Assembly (NCBI GenBank): GCA_037501455.1 | Contig: CM074865.1 | Location: 17,802,501 to 17,866,500 of the forward strand | From: Lantana camara | Taxonomy: Eukaryota > Streptophyta > Magnoliopsida > Lamiales > Verbenaceae | Direction: 5' to 3' | DNA length: 64,000 nt | Shown: positions 1-10,306 of the stretch, in pieces | How the letters are laid out: the number at the start of each line of letters is the position of its first letter | How positions within the stretch are numbered: position 1 is the stretch's first letter | Made by a program: the position numbers and the translations under genes | Notes under the pieces: model-generated | What the model was told of the DNA's origin: nothing | The model's input: the letters and a program-made list of their open reading frames with translations, nothing else | Database searches by the model: none

Positions 1-207
1 TTTTTCTACTTGTGTATCCGCAGTAGAATCCGTAGAGTCATTCTTCAACTCTTCAATCCGCAGTCTTCTAATCGCCTATCTGCAAAGTCTTTCTTTTACT
101 CGTCTATCCACAGAGTCTTTCTACTCGTCTATCGGCAGAGTCCTTCTACTCGTATATCCGTGGTCCTCTACTCGCCTATTCGCAGATTTTTTCATCTACT
201 TATTTAT
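1..207. repeat. Minisatellite block of the TOP6A array (~24-bp units)
   Basis: Short imperfect repeats with the core TCTACTCGTCTATCCGCAGA and the spacer GTCCTTC make up this block. Equivalent blocks separate the TOP6A segments at about 655-875, 1325-1568, 2020-2262, 2545-2790, 3205-3450, 3890-4138, 4585-4815, 5265-5488, 7505-7625, 7765-7992, 8440-8690, 9130-9355 and 9800-10028. The minisatellite begins immediately after the codons SKTWQPLTD, which is where homology to TOP6A ends, so it supplies the stop codon of each fragment. The plus-strand reading frames here (repeated Ser-Thr-Arg-Leu and similar) are by-products of the repeat and not genes. Confidence 0.8.
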
Positions 208-660
208 CTGTGAGGGGTTGCCACGTCTTCGAACTATGTCCATAAACGGATAAAATATTTAATGCGAATGGATCACTATCCGATAATGCAAAGACAGGGA
301 GCTTTAGCTCTATCTTCATTTTCCTCATATGCATCCTTGTGGCAACATCCGGTTGCCCTTTACTTGTCACTATAATACTCGGGAATCGGTCATAAAATTT
401 GTCTTCAGATTGCCTCATATAAGCAGTCTCTTTCTCCACCAACAATATGAATAATGCATCGGTGTACGTAACCCCAACTCTATTCACTTTAGCGGAAATC
501 GTCATCCCTCCAGTCCCCAATTTAGTGCAATCAATCATCTCCCGGTCCTCGCTAAATTTCAACCTACCAACAACCAACCCCGTTTTAGACGCAATCACAT
601 TCTTCACTTCAATGATAGGCGTCTTGAGGTTGAGTTTGGAAAGGGACGGGGGCTCTTCAA
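200..660 (-). pseudogene. TOP6A fragment, array unit 1 (open reading frame kept)
   Basis: The minus-strand frame is open for 135 codons from MKNVIA to the stop at 200-202. It stays open upstream to about 660, where KTPIIEVKN precedes the first methionine. Toprim hallmarks are present: [26 protein letters not shown] and ILSVYG. In the family the DSDP pair is usually followed by Tyr-Gly; here it is Phe-Ala. It is a fragment: authentic plant TOP6A is about 420 residues and this covers about one third. No promoter or flanking exon was recognised. Confidence 0.8.
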
Positions 661-870
661 CTGTTCAATCCTCTATCTTCTACTCGTCTATCCGCAGTAA
701 AATCCGTAGAGTCCTTTTTCAACTCTTCAATCCGCATTTTTGTACTCGCCTATCCGTAATGTCTTTCTTCTACTCGTCTATGCACAAATTTTTTCTATTC
801 GTCTATCCATCTTCTGCTCGTCTATCCGTAGAGTCCTTCTACTCGCCTATTCGTAGATTTTTTCTTCTAC

Positions 871-1330
871 TCATCTATCTGTGAGTGGTTGCCAAGTCTT
901 CGAACTATATCCATAAACGGATAAAATATTTAATGCGAATGGATCACTATCCGATAATGCAAAGACAGAGAGCTTTAGCTCCATCTTCATTCTCTTTAGA
1001 GACATCCTTGTGGCAACATCCGGTTGCCCTTTTGCTGTCACTATAATACTCGGGAATCGGTCATAGAATTTATCTTCAGATAGTCTCATATAAGTAGCTT
1101 TTTTCTCCACCAACAATATGAATGATGCATCGGTGTGCATATCCCCAACTCTATTCACTTTTGGTGAAATTGTTTCCCTACCATCCCCAATTTAGTGCAA
1201 TCAATCATCTCCCCATCCTCGCTAAATTTCAACCTACCAGAAACCAACCTCATCTTAGACGCAATCACATTTTTCACTTCAACGATGGGGGTCTTGAGGT
1301 TGAGTTCGAAAAGGGACGGGGGCTCTTTAA
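871..1330 (-). pseudogene. TOP6A fragment, array unit 2 (frameshifted)
   Basis: The Toprim part is open for 95 codons (871-1158), with [14 protein letters not shown] and DSDPF intact. Upstream, near 1160-1170, the sequence reads TTTGGTGAAAT where other units have TTTAGGAGAAAT. That one-base loss breaks the frame, so the N-terminal part (CTKLGTG and NVIASK) lies in another frame. Confidence 0.78.
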
Positions 1331-1562
1331 CTATTCCATCAGTATTTTTCTACTCGTCTATCCACAGTAGAATCCGTAGAGTCCTTCTTCAACTCTTCAA
1401 TCCGCAGTCTTCTAATCGCCTATCCGCAAAGTCCTTCTTTTACTCGCCTATCCACAAAGTCTTTCTACTCGTCTATCCATCTTCTATTCGTCTATACGCA
1501 GAGTCCTTCTATTCCTCTATCCATGGTCCTCTACTCGCCTTTTCGCAGATTTTTTCATCTAC

Positions 1563-2010
1563 TCATCTATTTCTGAGGGGTTCCCACGTCTTCGAACTAT
1601 ATCCATAAACGAATAAAATATTTAATGCGAATGGATCACTGTCCGATAATGTCAAGACAGGAAGCATTAGTTCCATCTTCATTCTCCTTAGAAACATCCT
1701 TGTGGCAACATCCGGTTGCCTTTTTCCTGTCACTATAATACTTGGGAATCGGCCATAAAATTTATCTTCAAATAGTCTCTTATAACCAGTCTCTTTCTCC
1801 ACCAACAATATGAATAATGCATCGGTGTGCATATCCCCAACTCTATTCACTTTATAGGAAATCGTCTTCCCTCCCGTACCCAATTTAGTGCAATCAATCA
1901 TCTCCCCGCCCTCGCTAAATTTCAACATACCAGCAACCCACCCCATCTTAGGTGCAATCACATTCTTCACTTCAACGATGGGCGTCTTGAGGTTAAGTTC
2001 GGACAGGGAC
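1563..2010 (-). pseudogene. TOP6A fragment, array unit 3 (open reading frame kept)
   Basis: The frame is open for 135 codons (1563-1970) and reads from NVIAPK through [13 protein letters not shown] and DSDPF to [13 protein letters not shown]. It shares several private changes with unit 5 ([31 protein letters not shown]). Units 3 and 5 are therefore closer to each other than to their neighbours. Confidence 0.8.
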
Positions 2011-2264
2011 GGGGGCTCTTCAACTATTCCATATTCAATTTTCTACTCGTCTATCAGCAGTAGAATCCGTAGAGTCCTTCTTCAACTCTTCAATCCACAG
2101 TCTTCTACTTGCTTATCTGCAAAGTCCTTCTTCTACTTGTCTATCCACAGAGTTTTTCTACTCGTCTATCCATCTTCTACTCATCTATCCACATAGTCCT
2201 TATACTCGTCTATCCGTGGTCCTCTGCTCGCCTGTTCGATCATTTTTTCCTCTACTCATCTATC

Positions 2265-2540
2265 TGTGAGGGGTTGCCACGTCTTCGAACTATATCTATA
2301 AACGGATAAAATATTTAATGCGAATAGATCACTATCCGATAATGTCAAGATAGGGAGCATTTGCTCCATTTTCATTCTCCTTAGAAACATCCTTGTGAAC
2401 ATTTTCTGAGGCTTTTATGGTTTTATATATCGAGCTAATATGATATAATGCTGAACCGCCCTAGAACCAACCCCGTCTTAGGCGCAATCATATTTTTCAC
2501 TTCAACGATGGGGTCCAGAGGTTGAGTTCGAAAAGGGACA
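2265..2540 (-). pseudogene. TOP6A fragment, array unit 4 (internal deletion)
   Basis: Only the two ends of the TOP6A segment survive: DSDP/LSVYG at 2280-2395 and NVIAPKTGL at 2465-2515. Between them lies ~70 bp of unrelated sequence (2397-2462) in place of ~220 bp of repeat. The unit is correspondingly short. It has no open frame. Confidence 0.75.
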
Positions 2541-2783
2541 GGGGCTCTTCAACTCTTCAATCCACATTTTCTACTCGTCCATCCGCAGCAGAATCCGTAG
2601 AGTCCTTCTTCACCTCATCAATCTGCAGTCTTTTAATCGCCTATCCGTAAAGTCCTTCTTCTAGTTGTCTATCCACTGAGTCTTTCTACTCGTCTATCAA
2701 TCTTCTACTCGTCTATCCGCAGAGTCCTTCTACTCGTCTACCCGTGGTCCTCTACTCACCCACCCACAGATTTTTTCTTCTAC

Positions 2784-3200
2784 TCATCTATCTGTCAGGT
2801 GTTGCCACGTCTTCAAAATATGTCCATAAATGGATAAAAATTTTAATGCGAATGGATCACTATCCGATAATGTCAAGACAGGAAGCATTAGTTCCATCTT
2901 CATTCTCCTTAGAAACATCCTTGTGGCAACATCCGGTTGCCTTTTTCCTGTCACTATAATACTTGGGAATCGGTCATAAAATTTATCTTCAAATAGTCTC
3001 ATATAACCAGTCTCTTTCTCCACCAACAATATGAATAATGCATCGGTGTGCATATCCCCAACTCTATTCACTTTAGAGGAAATCGTCTTCCCTCCCGTAC
3101 CCAATTTAGTGCAATCAATCATCTCCCCGCCCCATCTTAGGCGCAATCACATTCTTCACTTCAACGATGGGCGTCTTGAGGTTGAGTTCGGACAGGGACG
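2784..3200 (-). pseudogene. TOP6A fragment, array unit 5 (35-bp deletion)
   Basis: The frame is open for 120 codons (2784-3146) and begins [12 protein letters not shown]. Compared with unit 3, about 35 bp is missing near 3128-3135, between two runs of C that could have recombined. This removes the GLVVGRLKF codons and shifts the frame upstream. The Toprim acidic residues are present. Confidence 0.78.
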
Positions 3201-3444
3201 GGGGCTCTTCAACTATTCCATATTCAATTTTCTACTCGTCTATCAGCAGTAGAATCCGTAGAGTCCTTCTTCAACTCTTCAATCCGCAGTCTTCTACTCG
3301 CTTATCTACAAAGTCCTTCTTCTACTTGTCTATCCACAGAATTTTTCTACTCGTCTATCCATCTTCTACTCGTCTATCCACATAGTCCTACTCGTCTATC
3401 CGTGGTCCTCTGCTCGCCTGTTCGATGATTTTTTCCTCTACTCA

Positions 3445-3880
3445 TCTATCTGTGAGAGGTTGCCACATCTTCGAACTATATCTATAAACGGATAAAATAT
3501 TTAATACGAATAGATCACTATCCGATAATGTCAAGATAGGGAGCATTAGCTCCATCTTCATTCTCCTTAGAAACATCCTTGTGGCAATATCCGGTTGCCC
3601 TTTTCCCGTCACTATAATACTCGGGAATCGGTTATAAAATTTGTCTTATGATAGTCTCATATAAGCAGCCTTTTTCTGTACCAGTAATATGAATAATGCA
3701 TCGGTGTGCAGATCCCCAACTCTACTCACTTTAGGAGAAATTGTTTTCCCTCCCGTCCCTAATTTAGTACGATCAATCATCTCCCCATCCTCCCTATATT
3801 TCAACCTACTAAGAACCAACCCCGTCTTAGGCGCAATCACATTTTTCACTTCAAAGATGGGGTCCAGAGGTTAAGTTCGA
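3445..3880 (-). pseudogene. TOP6A fragment, array unit 6 (nonsense mutation)
   Basis: The N-terminal part is open (3646-3849, NVIAPKTG to AAYMRLS). It stops in the middle of the Toprim domain, where the usual TCTGAAGAC reads TCATAAGAC on the minus strand at about 3644-3652. The DSDP half lies beyond the stop, in the same orientation. Confidence 0.78.
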
Positions 3881-4132
3881 AAAGGGACAGGGGCTCTTCA
3901 ACTCTTCAATCCACATTTTCTACTCGTCCATCCGCAGTAGAATCCGTAGAGTCCTTCTTCACCTCATCAATCCGCAGTCTTTTAATCGCCTATCCGTAAA
4001 GTCCTTCTTCTACTCGTCTATCCACAGAGTCTTTCTACTCGTCTATCAATCTTCTACTCGTCTATCCGCAGAGTCCTTCTACTCGTCTACCCCTGGTCCT
4101 CTACTCACCTACCCACAGATTTTTTCTTCTAC

Positions 4133-4580
4133 TCATCTATCTGTCAGGTGTTGCCACGTCTTCAAAATATGTCCATAAATGGATAAAACTTTTAATGCGA
4201 ATGGATCACTATCCGATAATGCCAAGACTGGGAGTTTTAGCTCTATCTTCATTCTCCTTATAAGCATCCTTGTGGCAACATCCGGTTGCCCTTTGCTTGT
4301 CACTATAATACTCGGGAATCGGTCATAAAATTTTTCTTCAGATAGTCTCATATAACCAGTCTCTTTCTCCACCAACAATATAAATAATGCATCGGTGTGC
4401 ATTTCCCCAACTCTATTCACTTTAGAGGAAATCTTCTTCCCTCCCATACCCAATTTAGTGCGATCAATCATTTTCCCCGTCCACGCTAAATTTCAACCTA
4501 CCAACAACCAACCCCGTTTTAGACGCAATCACATTCTTCACTTCAACGATGGGGGTCTTGAGGTTGAGTTCGGAAAGGGA
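4133..4580 (-). pseudogene. TOP6A fragment, array unit 7
   Basis: The frame is open for 112 codons (4133-4471) from MIDRTKLG through [14 protein letters not shown] and DSDPF. The upstream NVIA part is separated by a small indel near 4470-4490 (TTTTCCCCGTCC in place of CTCCCCATCC). The start of this unit resembles unit 5, and its far end resembles unit 1. Confidence 0.78.
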
Positions 4581-4819
4581 CGGGGGCTCTTCAACTATTC
4601 CATCCGTATTTTTTTACTCGTCTATCCGCAGTAGAATCTGTAGAGTCCTTCTTCAACTCTTCAATCCGCAGTCTTCTAATCGCCTATCCGCAAAGTCCTT
4701 CTTTTACTCGTCTATCCACAGAGTCTCTCTACTCATCTATCCGCAGAGTCCTTCTACTCATATATCCGTGGTCCTCTACTCGCCTATTCGCAGATTTTTT
4801 CATCTACCTATTTATCTGT

Positions 4820-5260
4820 GAGGGGTTGTCACGTCTTTGAACTATGTCCATAAATGGATAAAATATTTAATACGAATGGATCACTATCCGATAATATCAT
4901 GACAGGGAGCTTTGGTTGCATCTTCATTCTCCTCATAAACATCCTTGTGGCAACATCCGGTTGCCCTTTTCCTATCACTATACTACTCAGGAATCGGTAA
5001 TAAAATCTATCTCCAGCTAGTCTCATAAAAGTAGCCTCTTTCTCCACCAACAATATGAATAATGTATCGGTGTGGATATCCCCAACTATATTCACTTTAG
5101 GAGAAATCGTCTTCCCTCCCTTCCCCAATTTAGTGTAATCAATCATCTCCCCATTCTTGTTAAATTTCAACCTACCAACAACCAATCTCGTCTTAGGCGC
5201 AATCGCATTTTTCACTTCAACGATGGGGTCCAGAGGTTGAGTTCGAAAAGGGACGGGGGC
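4820..5260 (-). pseudogene. TOP6A fragment, array unit 8 (open reading frame kept)
   Basis: The frame is open for 128 codons (4829-5215), from NAIAPKTRL to ILSIYGHSSKT, with [14 protein letters not shown] and DSDPF. Because of a change near 4826 it runs to a different stop from the other units. The minisatellite next to it resembles the block at the left edge of the window. Confidence 0.8.
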
Positions 5261-5489
5261 TCTTCAACTCTTCAATCCACATTTTTTTACACGTCTATCC
5301 GCAGTAGAATCCATAGAGTCCTTCTTCAACTCTTCAATCCGCAGTCTTCTACTTGCCTATCCGCAAAGTCCTTCTTATACTCGTCTATCCACAAAGCCTT
5401 TCTACTCGTCTATTCGCAGAGTCCTTCTACTCATCTATTCGTAGTCCTTTACTCACCTATCCGCAGAGTTTTCATCTACTCATGTATCT

Positions 5490-5870
5490 GTAAGGGGTTG
5501 CGACGTCTTCGAACTATGTCCATAAACAGATAAAATATTTAATGCGAATGGATCACTCTCTGATAATGCCAAGACAGAGAGCTTTAACTCTATCTTCATT
5601 CTCCTCATAAACATCCCTGTGGCAACATCCGGTTGCTCTTTACTTGTCATTATAATACTCTTGAATCGGTCATAAAATTTGACTTCAGATAGTCCCCAAC
5701 TCTATTCACTTTAGGAGAAATTATCTTCCCTCCCATTCCCAATTTAGTGCAATCAATCATCTCCCCATCCTCGCTAAATTTCAACCTACCAAGAACCAAC
5801 CCCATCTTAGATGCAATCACATTTTTCACTTCAATGATGGGGTCCAGAGATTGAGTTCGAAATGGGACGG
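5490..5870 (-). pseudogene. TOP6A fragment, array unit 9 (internal deletion)
   Basis: The unit reads like the others on both sides, but ~75 bp is missing at about 5690, where the Toprim glutamate region (LLVEKE and its flanks) should be. The sequence passes from the GACTTCAGATAG codons straight to CCCCAACTC. It has no long open frame. The minisatellite that follows is cut at ~5938 by the LTR-like insert. Confidence 0.72.
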
Positions 5871-5937
5871 GGGCTCTTCAACTCTTCAATCCACATTTTT
5901 CTATTTGTCTAGCCGCAGTAGAATCCGTAGACTTAAG

Positions 5938-7428
5938 ATTCTATAATGTCTCATATGAGCTAACTCTGTAATCTTTGATATAGGCTGAAAAAGGTGTCGC
6001 CATATAAACACCTGAACCACGGCCTATGTTGGGATTATACAAGTGGCATATGTAGAACTAGTAGAATCGATAAAGGACCTACACTTGTTAAGAACAAGAA
6101 TGATCTCTTACTGATTGAGTTGTTCGTAGTCCATTAAACATTAAACCCTTGGCCAAGGTGGATAAAAGATCAAGACATCTAGAAAATGGGGTTTTCTAGG
6201 ATTGAGATCGAAATGGATATGAAACGAACTTAACTTTAAAGATCAAGAAAATTTGGGCTCTGAGAATATTCTCATGCCTTAATTCTTGATTGAGAGATGG
6301 AGTTGTAGGAGGATCGTATTTCACTCATTGTCATTGACCGAAAGGTTCTTCAATTCATTTTGTTATACGGCTTGGGGTCATACACCCATTGCTAGATTAC
6401 GGTAGTGTGATTTGTGAAGTGATTAATTAATTAGGGAATTAATTAATTACTGTCACTGCTAATCGAATAATGAACCTAAATGGTCACACACAAATGCCGG
6501 AACACGAGGGTTATGGTACGATGTTAATATGATTAACGAAGGATCAAATTGTGGATCGAAATGGAGAGAGTAACACGTAGGCATTGCCACGTGCCAATGA
6601 CACGTGACTGCCACGCGTCACGTGTAGCCTGCGTGGCTGCCATGTGTCACGCACACGTGGCACGTACGTGTCTCCAAGTGTGTAATTGTATTACACGTGA
6701 ATTCTTTTCTAGAATTAATTAATTAAATTGTAATTAGTTAATTTTGGTCTTTTAATTAATTTTGAATTAATTGTTAAGAATATTCTCAAATAAACTTAAC
6801 CCAATAAATAATTCATTGGGAATTATATTATTTATTGAATATTGACTTTTAACTTCAGAAAAGTTGAAAAGTTCAACTTCCTATTATAGGAAAGAGAAGT
6901 CTTCTCTTGCTAGACTTGGAGAATAAGTTAGGAACTTATTATTCCAATTAAATTAAATAAATTAAATGAGTTGATTAGTGAGCAAGAAAACTCATCCACT
7001 AGGTTTAGGAAACCCTAAGTGGACGATCCACACTAGTATTTATACTAGTGGTGGTGCTTCTCTTATGCTTTAGGCCAACACTCACAAAGTGTTAAGTTTT
7101 TTAGAAAAATAAAAGAAAAGTTTTCAAAGCAAAAATCCTAGCCATAACACAAGCCAGAGAACAAGCATTCTCACTAGCTTGATCGTGTTCTAGGTCTGGT
7201 GTGGATACGCTTTGGAGGGCTTCTACTTTGGAGTCTAGTTCGAAGGAAGTTCGAGGTACTTTCCGCTTGAATGGTGTTCGTTAGGCGGTAGCGAAATCAC
7301 TAGAAAGTTTTTAACTCCGTAAGTTTCTAAAACACCCAACGTTACAGTACAAAAATTGCAAGACAACGATTAAACTTTTGAAAAAATTTTAAACTTCCGC
7401 TGCTCAACTCTTTCGTGTTTTCCAACAC
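5938..7428. mobile_element. LTR-like insertion interrupting the array (probable solo or truncated copia LTR)
   Basis: About 1.49 kb of unrelated, AT-rich sequence replaces the repeat. A segment starting TGTTGGGATT at ~6028 and ending TTTTCCAACA at ~7428 has the TGTTGG...CCAACA ends expected of a ~1.4-kb LTR. The ~90 bp before it (5938-6027) is also foreign. No coding region is visible and no matching 5-bp duplication was found. The repeat resumes ~130 bp upstream of the phase at which it broke off. I infer that the insertion was accompanied, or followed, by unequal exchange. The superfamily assignment is uncertain. Confidence 0.45.
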
Positions 7429-7990
7429 CAACCCCGTCTTAGACGTAATCACATTCTTCACTTCAACGATAGGGGGTCTTGAGATTGAGTTCGGAAAGGG
7501 ACGGGGGCTCTTCAACTATTCCATCCGTATTTTTCTACTCCTCTATCGGCAGTAGAATTCGTAGAGTCCTTCTTCAACTCTTCAATCCGCAGTCTTCTAC
7601 TCGCCTATTCGCAGATTTTTTCATCTACTTAGTGCAATCAATCATCTCTCCATCCTCGCTAAATTTCAACCTACCAACAACCAATCTCGTCTTAGATGCA
7701 ATCACATTCTTCACTTTAACGATAGAAGTCCTGAGGTTGAGTTCGGAAAGGGACGGGGCTCTTCAACTCTTCAATCCGCAGTCTTCTTATCATCTATCCG
7801 CTGTAGAATCCGAGTCCTTCTTCAACTCTTCAATCCGCAGCCTTCTACTCGCCTATCCGCAAAGTTCTTTTTCTACTCGTTTATCCGCAGAGTCTTTCTA
7901 CTCGTCTATCCTTCTTCTACTCGTCTATCCACAGAGTCCTTCTACTTGTCTATTCGTAGTCCTCTACTTGCCTATCCGCAAAGTTTCTCT
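7428..7990 (-). pseudogene. TOP6A fragments, broken unit 10
   Basis: Two partial pieces lie here. At 7428-7500 only the NVIASK end is present, followed by minisatellite. At ~7629 the sequence jumps into the middle of another TOP6A segment (CTKLG to NVIASK, 7629-7760) and then returns to minisatellite. The Toprim acidic residues are missing from both. This looks like a product of unequal recombination next to the insert. Confidence 0.7.
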
Positions 7991-7994
7991 TTAC

Positions 7995-8430
7995 TCATCC
8001 ATCTGTGAGGGGTTGCCACGTCTTTGAACCATGTCCATAAATGGATAAGATATTTAATGCGAATGGATCATTATCCGATAATGTCAAGACAGGGAGCTTT
8101 AGCTCCATTTTAATTCTCCTCAGAGACATCCTTGTTGCAACATCCGGTTGCGCTTTACCTGTCACTATAATACTCGGGAATCGATCATGAAATTTATCTT
8201 CAGAGAGTCTCATATAAAAACCTCTTTCTCCACGAACAATATGAATAATGCATGTGTGCATATCCCCAACTCTATTCACTTTAGGAGAAATCGTCTTCCT
8301 TCCCGTCCCCAATTTAGTGTAGTCAATCATCTCCCCATCCTCGTTAAATTTCAACCTACTAACAACCAACCCCATCTTAGACGCAATCACATTCTTCACT
8401 TCAGTGATAGGGGTCCTGAGGTTGAGTTCG
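7995..8430 (-). pseudogene. TOP6A fragment, array unit 11 (open but altered)
   Basis: The frame is open for 134 codons (7995-8399). A compensated change alters the residues around the Toprim glutamate: the usual [10 protein letters not shown] reads CIIHIVRGER, from a short out-of-frame stretch at 8225-8255. GQPDVATR appears as AQPDVATR, and DSDP as DNDP. The open frame is kept although the motif is lost. Confidence 0.78.
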
Positions 8431-8689
8431 AAAAGGGACGGGGGCTCTTCAACTCATTAATTCACAATCTTCTACTCGTCTATCTGCAGTAGAATCAGTA
8501 GAGTCATTCTTCTACTCTTCAATCCGTAGTCTTCTACTCATATATCCGCAAAGTCCTTCTTCTACTTGTTTATTCGCAAAGTCTTTCTTCTCGTCCATCC
8601 TTCTACTGCTCATCTATACGAAAAGTCATTCTACTCTTTTATCCATAGCCTTCTACTCGCCTATCCTCAGAGTTTTTCTTCTACTCCTC

Positions 8690-9125
8690 TATCTGTAAGG
8701 GGTTGCCACGTATTCGAACCATGTCTATAAACGGATAAAATATTTAATACGAATGTATCACTATCCAATAATGCCAAGACAGGGAGGTTTAGTTCCTCCT
8801 TCATTCTCCACAGAAAACATCCTTGTGTCAACATCCGGTTACCCTTTACCTGTCACTATAATACTCGGGAATCGATCATAAAATTTGTGTTCAGATAGTC
8901 TTATATAAGTAGTTTCTTTCTCCACCATGAATAATGCATCGGTGTGCATATCCCCAACTCTATTCAATTTAGGAGAAATCTTCTTCCCTCCCTCCCCAAT
9001 TTATTCTAATCAATCATCTCCCCATCCTCGCTAAATTTCAACCTACCAACAACTAACCCTGTCTTAGACACAATCATATTCTTCACTTCAACGATGGGGT
9101 TTTGAGGTTGAGTTCGAAAAGGGAC
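8690..9125 (-). pseudogene. TOP6A fragment, array unit 12 (degenerate)
   Basis: The whole segment is present and collinear with the other units: DSDP-side codons near 8750-8790, QPDVAT near 8830, NVI near 9085. Several small indels (for example near 8815, 8925 and 9000) break the frame. No open frame longer than 60 codons remains. Confidence 0.7.
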
Positions 9126-9354
9126 GGGGGCTCTTCAACTCATTAATTCGAAGTCTTCCACTCGTCTATCTGCAATAGAATCCGTAGAATCCTTCTTCAA
9201 CTCTTCAATCCGCAGTCTTCTACTCGTCTACATGCAAAGTCCTTCTTCTACTCGTCTATCGGTAGAGTCTTTCTACTCGTCTATCCACAGAGTCCTTCTA
9301 CTCGGATATCCATTGTCCTCTACTCGCCTATCCATAGAGTTTTTCTTATATTCA

Positions 9355-9800
9355 TCTATCTGTGAAGGGTTGCACCGTCTTTGAACACTGTCCTTAAACA
9401 GATAAAATATTTAATGCGAATGGATCACTATCAGATAATGCCAAGACAGGGAGCTTTACCTACATCTTCATTCTTTTCAGAAAGATCCGTGTGGCAACAT
9501 CCAGTTGCCCTTTTCCAGACACTATAATACTTGAGAATCGATCATAAAATTTGTCTTCAAATAATATCATATAAGCAGCCTCTTTCTCCACCAAAATATG
9601 AATAATGCATCGGTGTGCATATCCCCAACTCTATTCACTTTGGTGAAATCACCTTCCCTCCAGTCCCCAATTTAGTGCAATCAATCATCTCCCCATCCTA
9701 GCTAAATTTCAACCTACCAACAACCAACCCTGTCTTAGACGCAATCACATTCTTCATTTCAATGTTGGGGGTCTTGAGGTTGAGTTCAAAAAGGGACAGG
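9355..9800 (-). pseudogene. TOP6A fragment, array unit 13 (degenerate)
   Basis: The segment is collinear with the other units but broken by single-base losses near 9595 (ACCAAAATATG instead of ACCAACAATATG) and 9640. The minisatellite that follows (9800-10028) is longer in open plus-strand frame, but this is only the repeat. Confidence 0.7.
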
Positions 9801-10029
9801 GGTTTTTCAAATCTTCAATCCGCAGTCTTCTACTCGTCTATCCGTGGTAGAATCCGTAGAGTCCTTCTTCGACTCTTCAATCCACAGTCTTTTACTCGTC
9901 TATTCGGAAAGTCCTTCTTCTACTCATCTATCACAAAGTCCTTCTACTCGTCTATCCACAGAGTCCTTCTACTCGTCTATCTGTAGTCCTCTACTCGCCT
10001 ATCCAGAGAGTTTTTCTACTACTCGTCTA

Positions 10030-10306
10030 TATGTGAGGGGTTGTCTTGTCTTCGAACTATATCCATAAATGGATATAATATTTTATCTGATAATGCCAAG
10101 ATATGGAGCTTTAGCCCCATTTTCATTCTCCTCAGAAACATCCTTGTGGCAACATCCGATTGCCCTTTTTCTGTCACTATAATACTCGGGAAACGGTCAT
10201 AAAATTTGTCTTAAGATAGTCTCATATAAGCAGCCTCTTTCTCCACCAATAATATGAATAATGCATCAATGTGCATATCCCCAACTCTATTCACTTTAGG
10301 AGAAAC
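10030..10306 (-). pseudogene. TOP6A fragment, last array unit (truncated)
   Basis: The unit reads from the LSVYG codons through QPDVATR to the Toprim glutamate region and stops abruptly after GGAGAAA at 10306, where unrelated sequence begins. A ~15-bp stretch after the ATAAATGGAT block (near 10080) is also missing. This is the right-hand boundary of the array. Confidence 0.7.

Larger units (their letters stand above)
1..10306 (-). repeat. Tandem array of TOP6A (topoisomerase VI-A) gene fragments
   Basis: About thirteen head-to-tail units repeat with a period of roughly 670-690 bp; unit starts (reading + strand) are near 208, 878, 1570, 2265, 2792, 3452, 4140, 4816, 5490, 7995, 8695, 9357 and 10034, plus a broken unit at 7428-7990. 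Each unit has two parts. One is ~430 bp that on the minus strand encodes a segment of plant DNA topoisomerase VI subunit A (TOP6A/SPO11-3/RHL2). The other is ~230 bp of a ~24-bp minisatellite. The protein part matches the Toprim region of the family: LLVEKE (the Toprim glutamate), the GQPDVATR block, [11 protein letters not shown], and the DSDP metal-binding pair followed by LSVYG. All units lack the N-terminal winged-helix region with the catalytic tyrosine and the C-terminus. The array continues past the left edge of the window. Confidence 0.85.

Noticed and set aside
10..5533. Plus-strand ORFs of 60-180 codons across the first 10 kb (repeated Phe-Tyr-Ser-Ser-Ile patterns)
   Set aside because: They are translations of the ~24-bp minisatellite and of the antisense of the TOP6A fragments; composition follows the repeat and matches no protein family.
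5938..7428. Simple target-site insertion of a solo LTR
   Set aside because: No matching duplication, and the flanking repeats are out of phase, so a plain insertion does not explain the structure.
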